DNA from: Ignelater luminosus
Taxonomy: Eukaryota; Arthropoda; Insecta; Coleoptera; Elateridae
Reading direction: 5' to 3'
NCBI GenBank assembly: GCA_011009095.1
Contig: VTPC01000634.1
Span: 248,001-312,000 of the forward strand
DNA length: 64,000 nucleotides
In this document: positions 63,392-64,000 of the stretch, piece by piece
Position numbering within the stretch: the stretch's first letter is position 1
Layout: each line of letters begins with the position of its first letter
Position numbers and translations under genes: made by a program
The notes under the pieces: generated by a model
Seen by the model: the letters and a program-made list of their open reading frames with translations, nothing else
What the model was told of the DNA's origin: nothing
Databases searched by the model: none

Positions 63392-64000
63392 TCAATACAT
63401 ATTTTGGATTGACTTGTGAAACCTAGTGATTTTATATTCATATTTTTTTTATTTTTACGTACGTTCTAATTCGTTTTATCAATTTAGAGTTTTTTTATAC
63501 GTATAGATAATTTTTCCTTTATTTTTTTAACATTTTATTTTGAATTAAATAAACAAGAGTAAACATGTTTTCATTGTATTTTATGTGAGTATTGTGTAGT
63601 GATTTCTCTCAGATAAAGTATATCCAGTGTGTTTAAATAATAACTTATAATGTAATGAATGTAAACCAGGTATTGGACCAGCGCATGACGTGTTGTTTGA
63701 GCCGCCTTTGTTTTCTTGTTTAGTAAAATTTTAAAATATACAACACGGCTTGGAGTGCTTACTGAACTTAATTTTCTAGTGTAAATTTTGTAGTGCATAT
63801 TAGCGATGCACATTGTTGTGACTGCTTAAGCAGGAACATTGAGTTTGAGTCAGTGTAACTTCTCTTGGTAAGTTTGGAGAGAGCTTGCGTACAGGGTGTT
63901 CACTGCTATAATACATTATTATACAAGGTGTTTGTTGGAGCAAAGACATATCTGCATACACATTGACCATTGACCTGGCTTCTGGCACCCATGTGAACAT
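63392..64000. other. Non-coding DNA at the window edge
   Basis: No gene recognised. A frame open to the edge on the minus strand (64000-63800) has no known domain. Confidence 0.4.

Noticed and set aside
63270-63420. Plus-strand frame with PAPKSTHLRSAGLGPRDPRS
   Set aside because: A short GC-richer patch inside the candidate LTR; could not be tied to any protein family.
1-64000. CRISPR arrays, bacterial operons, rRNA genes
   Set aside because: No regularly spaced repeats with unique spacers, no bacterial gene organisation and no rRNA sequence were seen.

Overview
This is AT-rich eukaryotic nuclear DNA, most probably from an insect. The evidence is spliceosomal introns with GT-AG ends, an ARID5-type chromatin gene, two secreted CLIP-domain peptide genes of the insect serine-protease-homologue type, and many decayed transposable elements of kinds common in insect genomes (mariner, Tc1-like, hAT, Penelope-like, Ty3/gypsy, non-LTR). 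A beetle is plausible but the window does not prove it. There is no rRNA, tRNA or CRISPR array that I can support. Most of the window is non-coding.

Layout. Positions 1-26,546 have no recognisable host exon and are probably the first long intron(s) of the minus-strand ARID5-like gene, whose first two coding exons lie at 27,621-27,601 and 26,801-26,547. This stretch holds a MITE-like inverted repeat (4.14-4.40 kb), an intact-looking type I hammerhead ribozyme on the minus strand (4,796-4,712) beside a long palindrome (4,914-5,167), a broken IS630/Tc1-type transposase (13.0-13.8 kb), and an 838-bp hAT element with perfect 8-bp target duplications (19,037-19,874). Upstream of the ARID5-like gene is a CRE-containing promoter region, then intergenic DNA with a broken Tc1-like transposase that carries an intron (34.6-35.6 kb), a 236-bp hAT MITE (37.9-38.2 kb), a non-LTR retrotransposon remnant with an RNase H domain next to a cysteine-rich ORF (41.9-42.8 kb), and a ~60-bp minisatellite (44.1-44.9 kb).

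From 47.7 to 55.5 kb two paralogous minus-strand genes encode short secreted CLIP-type peptides. The right-hand one can be read as a complete two-exon, 76-residue, six-cysteine protein with no protease domain. Between them sits a nested transposon: a Penelope-like element with RT and GIY-YIG parts, split by a Ty3/gypsy element that inserted within the RT and left a 4-bp ATAG duplication. Directly after the gypsy pol stop codon, in the same frame, is a sequence resembling the first half of an OARD1/TARG1-like macrodomain.

The right end holds an inverted repeat family, a 142-bp tandem repeat, a dead mariner (58.1-59.1 kb), a 5'-truncated non-LTR element with an (ATT)n tail (59.6-60.7 kb) and a candidate 1.7-kb solo LTR (61,680-63,387). 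The best candidates for something new are the hammerhead ribozyme locus, the macrodomain fragment inside the LTR element, and the CLIP-only peptides.
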